Assembly: GCF_014529535.1 (NCBI RefSeq)
Contig: NW_023503423.1
Location: forward strand, 5,380,473 to 5,444,472
DNA length: 64,000 nucleotides
From: Bradysia coprophila
Taxonomy: Eukaryota; Arthropoda; Insecta; Diptera; Sciaridae
Reading direction: 5' to 3'
The translations under genes were made by a program, and so were the position numbers. The stretch's first letter is position 1, and every line of letters begins with the position of its first letter. Below, piece by piece: positions 11,301 to 23,583 of this stretch. Below the pieces are notes generated by a model. The model made no database searches and was not told the origin of the DNA. It worked only from the letters and a program-made list of their open reading frames with translations.

Positions 11301-12584
11301 AATTCTATTCAGGGTTTCGGCGGAAAGTTCGGAGTGCAAAACGATCGTATGGACAAATCTGCAATTGGTTTCCAAGAAAACCCGGACAGAATTGGAACGA
11401 ACTACACCAAAACAAAGCCGGACATAGGTACGTTGCTTGCGATTTTATTTCCTAACAATCGATTGACCGAACAATTTAAGGCGGCGCAAAACCATCTAAT
11501 CTGCGTGCCAAGTTTGAAAATTTCGCCAAAACAGCATCCGAAGAGGACCAAAAACGCACGGCAGAACAAAAACGAATTAGAGAAGAAAAGGATCGTCTAG
11601 ATCGAGAACAAGCGGCCAAGAAATCGGTTAGATTCACCTTTCGAAGATTCAATTGAAGATCGAAGCAATTTTTGTTGTCTCTTTTGCAGACGTTCGAGAG
11701 CGGTAAAGAAGAATCGAAACCGACACAACGACGAGTGAATATAGACACGGGCCGAGAAGGTGGCATTAGCGGTGCGATAAGTGCTTTTAATCAAGTCCAA
11801 TCACCAACAACAGAAACACCCATACAACGAGTATACAATCTGCAATTTCCTTCGTTTATTTGTCGCATCGACTCAACCATTTTCGTTGCAGAAATCGCCA
11901 ATAAAAATACCAAAAGAGCCCGAACCGAAACAAGTCGTTCAACCCGATATCATACCCGCTCAACATTCTCAACCAGCTGTTCCACCGCCAGCCGCATTTA
12001 CAAATGATTTGGTGTCGGAATCTGTTGCGGAATCTGATAATTCAATTGTGAATCCTCCCGACGAGCAACTCTATTCGAACGTCGATAAGCGACATGTTGA
12101 AGAGACTAACGTTAAACCTGCTGATGTGATTGAAGAGCAGGTACACGAACCACAATCGCCAATTAAAACGCAAGTGTCACCAACAAAAGTGCAGACTGCA
12201 ACTCCAGAAACACTTGAAGGAACCGAACACATCGATCCGATCTATCAAAATCAGGAAGATTTAACGGAATACATTGAGGACACTGGTGTTAAAGCGGTAA
12301 GATTTTGGAGTCTTGATGTGTAGCCTCCGGTTTTATTGATTTGGTTTTCTGTTCACAAAAGGTTGCAATGTACGACTATCAGGCTGCAGCCGATGATGAG
12401 ATTTCATTCGATCCCGATGATCTCATAACGCATATCGAACAGGTGAGTGGTTTTGCGCTTTTCGTTCAATTTTCATCAAAATAAAAACTAATTTCAATTT
12501 AAGATTGACGAGGGCTGGTGGCGCGGATTGTGCAAAAACAGATACGGACTATTTCCGGCGAACTACGTTCAACTTCAGCAATAA
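8387..12584 (+). CDS. Cttn: Cortactin (Arp2/3-binding actin regulator)
   Basis: Binds Arp2/3 and F-actin and stabilises branched actin. Exons 8387-8547, 10661-11064, 11128-11249, 11313-11427, 11481-11626, 11690-11830, 11892-12296, 12362-12442 and 12504-12584 join to 1656 nt (551 aa). The start MWKASAGH is the family start. The acidic N-terminus has the Arp2/3-binding DDWETDPDF. From about aa 83 there are four full 37-residue cortactin repeats ([15 protein letters not shown]) and one partial repeat. A charged helical region follows (exon 5), then a Pro/Ser/Thr-rich linker (exons 6-7). A C-terminal SH3 domain is at about aa 499-551 (ALYDYQ-type start reading [17 protein letters not shown], then GWWRG and LFPANYV). 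Repeat 2 reads SAVDWD where the others have SAVGWD. Intron 1 (2.1 kb) carries a foldback element. Confidence 0.97.
9166..10046. mobile_element. Foldback/MITE element with about 320-bp arms in Cortactin intron 1
   Basis: Left arm about 9166-9485 and right arm about 9700-10046 are inverted copies at roughly 85-90% identity by eye. Outer ends read TGATATCGCCAAAACTTC on the left and, on the complement of the right, TGATATTGCTAAGTCTTC. Shared blocks include ATGTCAGAGGGT, CGGCAATAACTCAAG and CGGCCTTGGAAAGACTTAC. The 200-bp centre is not repeated. No transposase is present, so this is non-autonomous. Short open frames inside are not credible genes. Confidence 0.8.
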
Positions 12585-12833
12585 ACTGGGCCAAAATCGT
12601 TTTTTTTTTGTCTTCCGTTGTTGAGACGAGGTTTCGTTTTTACTTTTAATTTTTCTCTTTTTTACACATAAATTTTATGGGCCGTCATAAAGTGAATGGA
12701 ATTATTGTTTCCCCATTTGGTTTTACTCTATGAAAAGTATTATTAAAAAAAAACAAAATTTTTAGGATAATTCAGACGAGCCGTTCCATTATATTGTTAT
12801 ACGTTTGATGCGAATGTAAAGTAATTGGAAGCA

Positions 12834-12839
12834 AATAAA
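12834..12839 (+). terminator. Cortactin polyadenylation signal
   Basis: AATAAA 250 bp after the Cortactin stop codon, followed by T-rich sequence. It is the first canonical hexamer downstream. Confidence 0.6.
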
Positions 12840-12889
12840 GTGAATTTCACGTCTCGTTTAAAATTTTCGAATTCTTTTTGCTGTATAAG

Positions 12890-15800
12890 GCGTTTGAGGC
12901 TACTAGGTCTTCTGTGTCTTTCTAGCTAAAAATTAGATTTTTCTTCTAAGCTCAAAATTTCAACTGAGAAATGGCGATACTTCTGTACGAGGAGTAAGCA
13001 GCTTGTCAATATCGTGACAAAATTTTCAGATGCTTTCAAGCTCGGTATACCTTAACTGGAACTGAAAATAGTTGAATCGCTTTTCACCACAGTCACCTTA
13101 ACCTGACCTGAAAATTTTTATGGAAATTCAGGTTACCTGAAACCGGACCTGACTGACAGGTTCAAATTAAAACAGGTTCCGATCAGATCGAGTTTCTTTC
13201 TTAAAATTACCTGATCTTACATGAGTCAGGTAATGCTGACTTTCGATCTTGATCTAACATACTTCGTGAAATGGTCGTTAGGGAGTAACATTTGAAACAC
13301 TAACTTCTTGAATGAAATCAATGTTGCTGTAACCGTTGTTCCCCGCTAAATTTAATGAAAAAAGCGGGACCGTTGTCTTTTGCTTGAAGCAAATCCTATT
13401 ATTGGGTCAATTCGACCTAAAAATAATCGGGTCGGGCGTTAAACATTTTGACCCGATATGGCCTGAAACTGATGTGAACTCTGATTACTTGACTTGAAAG
13501 CTTACCTTACTTTTTGCACGCTGATGTTGCAGAAATGCGTGTATTTGGCAGTCTGATACATCAAAAATGCAGGTCAAATCATTTCAGATTCCTAATCAGG
13601 TCAACTTCACGCCTGAAAGCTTAACTTGACGTTTTTCGAAAATAACAAGAAATTACACTTGGATCTATGCAAAAGGTACTGATGTACCACACTGCCTTTA
13701 CCATGCGAAAGTTAAGCCTTCGGTTTGGATATACAAACTCTACACTTCTCGAAAAGACTGTAACCGAAGCTCAAAAACACCCTTGGCAGTTTGCTTTTAC
13801 CACAAAATTGTTACCGCTTGTACTGAATTACTTTCGCAGCATTCAATGTAACCTACTGTTCACAAAATGTTACAAGTAATCACCAACAGTACAATAGTTC
13901 CGATTTTCCCAACTGGTGGAACTCAAAGGTGGAACTTCTTATTGTAATGCTGGTACAAGGTATCATCAATCACTACAACCTTACTGGGGTTACTTGTACG
14001 TGTAAAGTCAATTGTAACTATTTGTTTTACCAATTCAATTAATTAATCTTTTATTTACTAAGTCATACGAAAATCTGTACCGCCTATACTTCCTTCAACT
14101 CACGTAAACTTAATCAGACTGCAATACAAATATTATCGTACGGCGATAAACATCAAAATTGATAAGTAGTCGCGCACGTTCTCTTTTTATCAGCGATACA
14201 TTTTAACTCAAAGTGTTGCTTTACTGCATTCAATTAAAGCATTGTGCTGATAATGTGAAGACTTATTACGATTATTTACAGTCATCACTCTTATCTCCGT
14301 CAATTGGTTATTGGATGACAATTTGCGGTAAATAAATTGTCTGTTGAGGTGTATTCTTCATGGAGTTTCGATAAAAAGTTTATCATTTCCGAATTCATGC
14401 GTTACTCTTTCCATCGATGTCAAAAAAGAACCTAGACAAAGCCTCGAAAATGACACATTTTTCGAATTTAGTTCCTGATTCCTATCAACTCATTGAGACA
14501 GGAGTCTTGTGTCCTTGGTATGAGTCAAAACACGCAACACTGTACAAGTGTACACGCCTACATGTATCAAATTTGAAGTCTTAGATATGTACGAGGAGCA
14601 AGCAGTATACCTAATCTCTTCGAAAAATTTTGCTCGTCTTCGAACTAAAACCCACGGTGCACGGTTTCGTTGAGAATCAATTTAAGACATAATAGAAATC
14701 AAGTTATTGATCAATGGGTGTGATGGATAGAGCTACTTAGAGCGGAGCTACTTCTCCTGGGATTATGAAGGAACGCTAAATGTGCAGTGAGGTACCGTTC
14801 AAATAGGTCAATAAAAAGTCAAGATTGCAAATGACATCCGTTATAGACATAAATCACCAATCACCATCTGTGAGCTCTCGCTTTGATGTTATTTATCGTA
14901 GAAATGTAAATTGAAACTAATGAAGTAAAAGATCAATCTGTTGCAAATACATAGAATGGAAGAAGTAATAGACACGATACTAGTGACATGGTCTGCGCGC
15001 TCTGTGAAACTTTATGATGATTGTTATGTTATAGCCTCTTACCTTAAAAAAAACGAGAAACATTTCCAACGGAATGAGATTTTCCGATAGAGATTTCCAA
15101 CGAATGACTAACCACAGAACCAACATACTTCGCCGACTTCAAATCAATTACATTAAAATTACTTGAAGAACCACACGTCGCAAATTATCTTTAAGTGCCG
15201 CAGCAGTTGTGACGGTTGTGAAGAATCTAATACAAAATAACGAATAAAACTCAATGTAATGCCAATCGTACACAGTCGTAGAATCCAACAACTTGTTTTA
15301 TTCACCACTCCAAACCATATGAACAATCTGTCATTCGTGTTTCTGTCACAGCCGAATGTGGACGTCTTGTTACGTTATTATTTAACCAGTTAAAAGAATT
15401 TCTCGAATCAATGTGAAAAGAATCGGTTTTTAGTCAACATAATTTACGTTCAATGTTTGTCCACTAAGTGCCTTACAAATTAACCGAATTGAAATCTAAC
15501 AAATTAAGTTTAGGAGTAACAGTGGTGAGCAACTTTTTCTTTCCTTTGGTTTTATTTGATTGAGTAACAACATTTACCATTTCCATTGTCGTGTATGATT
15601 CGCGTGTGTTTTTGTATGCGTGGAACGAAAATTGCAATGCAAATCAAGTGGAGTGTGTAATGTGTGGATTCCCCGATTTACAAGTGCTGCATTTCTGTAC
15701 CTGTCTGAGGTGTTTGTTAATGCGATTTCAGATCACTTTGATGACGATTTCGTCTTAATTCCTGCCTAATACGTGCATGCACATTAGTACCATACTTAAC

Positions 15801-16960
15801 ATGTTATCAGTCCAATGTTTCATTCACCCCAAACGTGATTCTAGTTTTGTTTGTTTTGTTTTGACTTCACGAAATTGCACTTACAAAAACTGTAAATATA
15901 ATTGCTCCACCAGTCGGTGATAATGTGACATGGGGCTACGTACGATTTCTGTTAGACTTTGGAACCCCTTTTCAAAACACCGACTTTCATGTAAGCAAAT
16001 TTCACTTTGAGACGACAGGAAAATTTTAAGTCCTGTTGCTTTCGACCCCAGGGTGTCTCGCTTGCATTTACATTTACACTGTACGACATGGGTAATATTT
16101 CTCACAAAGATTATGTTCCCACTGGTGTAAACATGGTAATGTAATTAATGAACTAAACTTGCCAACTGTTATCGTCCAATATGTGGACCTAGTCCTTAAA
16201 CAGTAAGCGAAAATTTTATAAATGGAATTGCTCATTTGAACATACTATTGTTGTGTGGATGATACCACAAATTGCAGTCCATAGATAAGACAAATCATGT
16301 TCCACTAGCCAAACACCAAACAAGCCGCGCTTCGTACAGAAATCGCAGTTATTTTCATGATAAATAGGTCCCAATTATTGGAAATTAGAAAACTGTGAAA
16401 GCATGCGAAACATTCAATTGTTTGTTAAAAAATCGTTCAAATTGATAAGAATTCGAATTGAATTGTGGGTGTATGGGTTACTGAATTCGATATACCCTTC
16501 ATACACTCAGCGCAAACACACAGAAATTGATTAAATATATTGTCGATTTTAATTAAGCGAACTTAAGTTAATTATATTCAATCACCAAGGCCGTAACTGA
16601 GTCATCAACCGAACGGATAAACTTACTGGACTAGTAGTGTAAAATCCACACAAAAAAATTGTGAGAAAGCTTTTGTTACATGATTATAATCGACATCTTT
16701 TACGAATGGTGTCTGCGGTTAAGGTACAGCTTCTGCTTCATTCATTTTCAATCAATTGATCATCAGTTGGCTATAAACGATGTTAAGGTCAATCTTGTTT
16801 TTTCATTCACATGTTGAGATTGTTCATCAACAAATTTTTATGTGAGTTTGTGAAGTGCAGCGCTACTCGTAGTGAGTTGACGTTATTTTGTGTGTTCAAA
16901 GTTGTAATTGAATGAATGTCTACATGTCTAGTTATAATCATATGTTGCATAGTCAGCATG
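12890..16960. other. Cortactin-Malvolio spacer, left part
   Basis: No gene recognised. Degenerate repeats rich in ACCTGA/TCAGGT occur at about 13040-13270 and 13400-13640; weaker ones are near 10180-10260 and 17500-17620. The rest is AT-rich unique-looking sequence. Untranslated first exons of Malvolio may lie in this region but cannot be placed with certainty. Confidence 0.5.
13725..13885 (+). repeat. Interspersed repeat, partner of 730-885
   Basis: Plus-strand copy of the diverged repeat described at 730-885. Shared blocks include ACCGAAGCTC and GAATTACTTTCGCAGCATT. The 70-codon open frame here resembles the translation of the other copy only because the DNA is repeated. Confidence 0.55.
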
Positions 16961-16968
16961 TCAACCCC

Positions 16969-17005
16969 ATATATATATCATTACTGTCTGGCAAAAATTC
17001 AGTTT
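16969..17005 (+). promoter_or_regulatory. Candidate core promoter: TATA box plus initiator
   Basis: An ATATATAT box starts at about 16970. A TTCAGTTT initiator lies 29-30 bp downstream at 16999-17006, the spacing expected of an insect TATA promoter. It points toward Malvolio, whose coding exon 1 (18101) is preceded by a splice acceptor (CAG ending at 18090) and therefore needs an upstream untranslated exon. Assignment to Malvolio is an inference. Confidence 0.35.
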
Positions 17006-17744
17006 TATTCAGTTTCGTATTTCAAGTGATAAAGCACGATACGCAACTTGAATATTTTCATTAATTTATTTGACTAACGTTTCGGTGAAACTGTGATAAG
17101 CAGAGTTAAAAGTTTGGAGATGTTTAGTCGAGATTAATTTGTAGACTCAATGCGAGACTCAATGTTTCGGTCAATGATACTACACTAAAATATCCATCAA
17201 TAAATGGAAAAATTCTGGTTTATTATCTCTTTTGGTTCCAATCTTCGAAAAAACCCATTTAGAAGATTAAAAAAAAGTCGAAAAGGAAAGCAATTGATCA
17301 TCTAGCCATGAAATATATTTAGGAATTAAATTCGATATTATGGCTGTAATGACGATGTCCATAGGATTGATCCATATATTGTATAATTTTGAGAAGACGA
17401 GGGCAAAACTGTACAGAAAGTCGTGGTACAGGGCCCAGAAAAGCTATAGCAAATACATGTAATATCAAAGTCATTGATACAAAGCCACAAAGTCGTGTTA
17501 CCTGACCCTGATATGAACAATTTTGAACTGACAGCTTACCGGAAACTTTCTTTGAACATTTTATTTAACCTGAAACTCGATCTGAGGTACGTGAGGTCAG
17601 GTTATTTTTCTGACTTTCATGTCAAAGTGTGATCAAAATATTTCGACTTTTTACTTGGATCAAATTCTTTTACAACCCTTACCAAGTCACACATTCTGGT
17701 ACCATGACCAAATATTTTATTGAAAATCTTTAGCATTGACAAAA

Positions 17745-17925
17745 AAGATTCAAAAATCTTACCTGCTGCAGGTAACGTTGTCTCCAGGTAATCTGCAATA
17801 ACTTTAGCAGTACGCAATACGCAATATAAAATGCCCAGCTATGGCAGCTTATACCTAATACAAACTACCTGGAGACATAAAGTTACCTGGCTCAGGTAAA
17901 ATTTTCAAATCTTCGTTGGTCAATG
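17745..17925. repeat. Short inverted repeat (MITE-like)
   Basis: Arms at about 17745-17796 and 17864-17925 share CTTACCTG, CAGGTAAC and TGTCTCCAGGTA in inverted order. It lies in the presumed 5' intron or upstream region of Malvolio. Confidence 0.55.
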
Positions 17926-18100
17926 TGAAATGAAAAATCAGAACCAACCGGTTTTTTCTGTAGATAACACTCAGGTATCTCTTTCGCCAATCTAATCATC
18001 GACCCATAAGTACCTACTTTTTCAAGGCTATCTCCCAAAATCGGTAATAAATTCAAACATTTCTCATTTTCTCTCTATTCACCCCCACAGTCACCCAACA

Positions 18101-21100
18101 ATGGCTTCTAATCAAGCATTCGAAGCTGGCGATGATCCAACAGCTGTAACAAATCGAACCGAACAACGCACACCAACAAATGGAGAAAACGTTCCTAATG
18201 AATCAACCACATTGGCAGGAGGTGCAATTTCCACATATTTTGCCGATGAAAAAGTTTTTATTCCCGATGTAGATAAGGTAAATTTATAGTCAAAATCACG
18301 TCACATCTCGCAACTTATAAATTAGTTTTTGTATAGTAGCAAATGTGATGCCATAAAATGGCTGGCTTATCATTACACCGAGTCCTTGTTTGAGTAATTA
18401 ACTGATAATTTTCGTCTTACCAGAGAAATAGAAGACGACAAATCTCGTGTGAATTGATTAATATTCAAATATTTAATGTGTGAGCGAATATCTTATCGTT
18501 TCTTGGAAAGTATAAAAATTATTCGAATGACGAGAAAAACAGTTTTCTATTTGTGTACTCTGTACTTGCGTCTGTTCCTTCGTTTTATTTCTATTTTTTA
18601 CAAAATGTTTGTCGAATATGAATTTCAAATTTTTATTTCTTCTTTTTGAAGCGAAATGAGTAATCTATACACTACTCCCGCTTGCTCAGACAACACTGAA
18701 CATTTCAGAACGAATGCTTAACGACCTATGTTCACTTTAAATGTTGAAAAACACAAACCCTAATAGCACTCTTGTGTATCATGTCCCCATTGCATGATCT
18801 TTAATTACATTCCTAGAATGACGTCACGAAAATCAAGATTAACAAGACTGAATGTCTCTACTTAACTACTCCGTTACCACTTACTATGTTCACCGCACAT
18901 AAACATAACTGAAATTTTGTTTCACTCACCAGCAAGGATTTAGTTTCCGAAAATTATGGGCATTCACCGGTCCTGGTTTCCTTATGTCCATAGCATATCT
19001 GGATCCCGGTAACATCGAATCAGATTTACAAAGTGGAGCTGTGGCCAAATATAAACTGTTATGGGTGCTGCTGACGGCAACAATATTAGGTTTAGTTGTA
19101 CAAAGATTAGCGGCAAGGTAACGGCGACGATGCTTTCTGTTTTAAGAGGCACCGGCACTTAGCTAAAATTGTAGCCTACATTTGCGTGTTTCGTATTTAA
19201 TTTTTGTTAATATCTTTTCGTCAGAATCCTTTTTGAAAAATGGACAACCGCAATTCCGACCACAAATCTGTTAGCTTTAAATAAAAATTAGTTTTGGTTG
19301 CAGCAATTTGACCAGCTCTGAGAAAAGTGAGCAGTTTAATGAAATTTTCATAAACTGCTTATTGTTCTCAGAGCTGATCAAATTGCTGCAACCAAATCTA
19401 TTTTCTGTTGAAATCTAACACGTTCATGGTCGGAATTGCGGTCGTACATTTTTGAAAAAGGATTCTGGTGGAAAGATATCATCAAAAGTAAACTAAAGTC
19501 CAGTATTTAAAAATCGCCCTAATGTATGCTTTTCGGCAAAGTACCGGTGCCTCTTAATGCAAATGAATTGGATTTTAACAGCCGGGATTCATTGATTTCA
19601 GACTGGGAGTAGTTACTGGACTACATTTAGCTGAAATGTGTTATAGGCAATACAAAAAATTCCCACGATTAGTTCTGTGGATAATGGTGGAAGTGGCCAT
19701 TATCGGATCGGATATGCAGGAAGTTATCGGCACAGCCATAGCAATCTATTTACTGTCGAACAAAGCGTAAGCGTTTTTCAGTTCGATAATTTTGTCCGAT
19801 CTGTTCGAAAACTATTTTATTTACAGTGTACCGCTGTGGGCCGGCACATTAATAACCATTGTCGATACATTCACTTTTCTATTTTTGGACAAGTACGGTC
19901 TCAGAAAATTGGAATTCTTCTTTGGTTTTCTAATAACTGTCATGGCAGTTACGTTCGGCTATGAGGTATGTGATGAGGTCGTTACTCACTTTACGGAATA
20001 TCAAAATTTCTTATCTCATTGTCTAGTACAATGTGTCTGCACCACCGCAAGGCGAGGTACTGAAGGGAATGTTCTTCCCATGGTGCACTGGTTGTCAGTC
20101 CAGAGAGTTATTACAGGCCGTAGGTAAGTTCACCATACATACGCGCCGTTATCAATGTGAAATTAAAATGTTTATTTTTGTTAGGCATCGTTGGTGCTGT
20201 GATCATGCCACATAATTTGTACCTGCATTCTGCATTGGTTAAGGTGAGTAACTGTTGAACTCCGAGGACCATCATGACCTTATTTGAGTTCGCTTGACAA
20301 CTTTCCATTCAATTTCAGTCTAGAGATATCGATCGCCGCCAAAGTTCAAAAGTTCGTGACGCCAATTTCTACTTCTTCGTCGAAGCTTGCATCGCTTTGT
20401 TCATCTCGTTCATCATAAATGTGTTTGTCGTTGCCGTATTCGCCCATGGATTATATGGCAAAACAAATCAAGAGATCGTAAGGCTCCATCCCGCCTCCCG
20501 AGTCACTTACAAAAACTAATCCGATTCAATTCAACCATATAGACCGACTCGTGCGTTAATCAAACCATGTACGACGACGCTCTGTCACTGTTCGGACGAA
20601 ATACTAAGATTGTCGATGCTGATCTGTACAAAGGTGGCATATTCCTTGGCTGCACGTTCGGCGCTGCAGCGATGTACATCTGGGCTGTGGGTATCTTAGC
20701 GGCCGGTCAAAGTTCAACAATGACCGGAACATATGCCGGACAATTTGCGATGGAAGGATTCTTGAATCTTCAGTGGGCTCGCTGGAAGCGAGTACTTTTG
20801 TAAGTTTCTTTGGATGGGAAATCCCCTATCGGCTGGGAATAAAAGGAATCTTCTTTTCCCGCAGCACCCGACTCATCGCCATTGTACCAACATTCTGTGT
20901 GGCATTTTTCAGCCAAATCGAAGATTTAACCGGAATGAATGACATTCTGAATGCCGTGATGGCATTACAATTGCCGTTTGCCGTAATTCCTACTATTGCG
21001 TTTACGTCCAGCCACTTTATCATGGGCGAATATGTCAATGGTATTGGGAACAAAATCGTTTCGTGCATTCTATGCGTGGTTGTCATTGTGATCAACATAT

Positions 21101-23583
21101 TTTTTGTCACCGATCAAGTGATTGCCGCTGATTTGCACTGGGGCTACATGTTGCTTGTCGGTAATGTCGAACGATGGAATTTTTAATGCGATTCACATTG
21201 CGTCTAAATTACCTCGTGTCTACTTTCAGTGGTCTTTGCTGTCCTGTACATATTGTTCAACTTATACCTCGTCATACACATGACCGCGTTTATGGGTAAC
21301 CAGAGAGTGTTAAACGCCAATGTAAGTTCATTTTGGTCTTAAACATTTACAGTCAATGCCAAAATATTTCACTTTCAGCTTGTCCAGAAGTACGTTCTAC
21401 CAGAAGATAATTCGCTTCTATTTGATGAAAGCCATAACAACTACGCAAGGTAAGAGAGGAACAGCGGGAGAAGAAAATTTTTGTTTTTTTCCCCAAAGTG
21501 TCCGTTTTCACTGTTCGCTAAAACACAGAAAACACGTTCAGCCAGACACAAATCGTTTTGATTTAGCTTTAACACTTGGTTTACTGGTGTAGAAGATGTG
21601 GTGTTTGTATTTTGTATCATTGAAAGATTGCAAGGGGCAGATTAAAAGAGAAAATCAATTGCACACTCACAAGTCATTCGTTTTAACAGTCATACAGTCG
21701 ATCAAATGAGTTAGGTAGAGCCCGCAATTTGGGCTACACAAGCACCTTGTGGCCACGACTTGAAATCTATGTCAAATTAACCGCTACGGAAAACCCTTTT
21801 TTTCTACGACTTTGATTTTTGAGCGACCCATAGGGCCCTAACAAATGAGTGAATCAGCCATCACACATCGTTGAAAATCCAAATTGGTTCTAAAATGAAG
21901 ATTTTGTAGACAAAAAAGTCCTATTTGAAAAATAAAAATTTCGTTCAGGTCTGGCGTGCCTGACATGTCGACAATTAAAAAATTTGACTTGCCATTCAAA
22001 TCCGATTCGGAAATCAGATGCATGTGGGTCTGGTACTTCTTTTGTTGATAGCATCGCCCATCGTTCAATACAAAATCTTTTACTTCATTTTATTTACCGT
22101 ATAAGACAATACTACCTAACTCAGACCTTATCGACTACTCTTGTCATCATTGGCGATAGCAGATGACTAGTTTCTGAAAGGCTAATGATTTTCCGTTAAT
22201 CTGCCCCTCGTGACTGAGATGTTGAAAAAAAATATTTTTTTTTGTTTATGCAAATGAATCACAAAACACAAGCTGTTGATGAGTAATTCCATTCACTATG
22301 TGATGTTACCGTGTCAAGCAATATTAAATGTTGAGTATTTGGCGAGCAGTTGAGAGATTTTAACGATCGGTTAAATTTACTTTATTTTGTTAACTTGATC
22401 GCGATAAAACCATTTGATCTGGGAGATTTTGACTCGATGCAGAACGGAGCGAATTAATTGATCTGTTCGTTGCTGGCGAGGGTTAAACTACTTTTTGTAA
22501 TTAATCCTAATAAAACCTAATTTGTAATTAATGTTCCTACGACCTAATCAATTAATTGTACCTAGATCCGCACTAGATCAGGAAATCTTGGCACACTAGT
22601 CTTATTACGACTACCTTCTCACGGGTACTGCCTATTTTTGGTAGGTTTATTTGGAAAGTTTTGCCAAGGTTTACCAAAACTTCCAAAAAAAGTTCGATTT
22701 TGTACATTTTTGCACATTTTTCCAAAAATAGGCCCTGCTTACGCTTGTTTATCTTGCTTTTTTCTATCAATCATGAGATAAGGCGGCCGCAAGTTTTTTG
22801 TCTATGACGAACAATGAATGTACAAACCGGAGGACATAGCGATTTCATATAAACAAACTCACCTCTCATGAGAGGTGCGTTTCTTTATATGAAATCACTA
22901 TGTCCTCCGCTCCATACAAAGTTTTACATTCGACCATACCTTGTGTTGACGTTCATTGATGACGAACACTAAAGCCGAAAATAGAAATGTTTTCATTCCA
23001 AAATGACTTCTTGTTCATCTTCCAAAATTCAGAGAAATGCTTTTGGGGATGTCCATAAATAATGTCCACGATTTTGCGAGATTTTCCCAAATTGCGATTT
23101 TCCAATAACTTTTTGGCATGGCGTGTCACACTTTGTGAGAAGCCAATCCCTATATAAGTGGACGTCATTTTTGGACAGCTCCTTAACTTCTAAGAAATTT
23201 GAAACGTAAGAACTTCTAGTTCACCATAAAACGATAGAAGTCAAGTGCAATTGAGTTTTTCGTTTCTTTGCTATAAGTAGACTCGAAAACGTTCTATAAA
23301 ATTCTGATTCAAAATGTGATAAAATGTTCGCTCGTTTCCGCTCTTTTGTAAAACTTATCAACAAAATGTTCGAGTACAGAATGAACAAAATATTGATAAA
23401 GACTTCATGGATTTGAATGACTCATCACAGCAGCGTTACACACAATGCTTTTTTTTTCACTACACATATCAGCCTCATCCTCAGTCTCATGAGTATAGTG
23501 TTTCATTGATTTACTAATATTTTCCGTTTATTTTTTTATTTTATTTTTATTTCTTATTTAGGAATAAAAAGGTTGTCGCCTAA
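18101..23583 (+). CDS. Mvl: Malvolio: NRAMP (SLC11) divalent metal ion transporter
   Basis: Proton-coupled Mn/Fe importer of endosomal and plasma membranes. Exons 18101-18277, 18933-19117, 19602-19766, 19827-19965, 20027-20123, 20185-20243, 20319-20477, 20543-20799, 20865-21160, 21230-21321, 21379-21449 and 23562-23583 join to 1719 nt (572 aa), all GT-AG. The metal-site motif DPGN is at aa 83-86 (TM1) and MPH at aa 262-264 (TM6). The transport signature [14 protein letters not shown] is in exon 8. About twelve membrane helices are expected. The last exon encodes only ARNKKVVA and is separated by a 2.1-kb intron, so alternative C-termini are possible. An acceptor (CAG ending 18090) lies 10 bp before the ATG, so the 5' UTR is spliced. 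I saw no clear iron-responsive element near the stop. Confidence 0.96.
19145..19554. mobile_element. 410-bp MITE in Malvolio intron 2, flanked by TA
   Basis: Long inverted arms: the outer ends AGAGGCACCGG and CCGGTGCCTCT are perfect complements, and inner blocks (GCAATTCCGACC, TTGGTTGCAGCAATTTGA, GAGAAAAG...) are also mirrored. TA on both sides (19143-19144 and 19555-19556) looks like a Tc1/mariner-type target duplication. There is no coding capacity. It inserts between exons 2 and 3 without touching splice sites. Confidence 0.8.
21634..22207. mobile_element. 574-bp inverted-ended element in Malvolio intron 11
   Basis: Ends read GGGGCAGATTAA (left) and TTAATCTGCCCC (right). Beyond the perfect 12 bp the complements share AAAATCA. 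The interior is unique sequence with no convincing frame (the best minus-strand frame, 76 codons, has no domain). Classed as a non-autonomous DNA transposon by its ends. Confidence 0.6.
22829..22908. repeat. 80-bp hairpin in Malvolio intron 11
   Basis: Arms GGAGGACATAG and GATTTCATATAAA are mirrored at the right (TTTATATGAAATCACTATG..TCCTCC), with a self-complementary centre ACCTCTCATGAGAGGT. A near-perfect palindrome, likely the remnant of a very short MITE. Confidence 0.65.
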
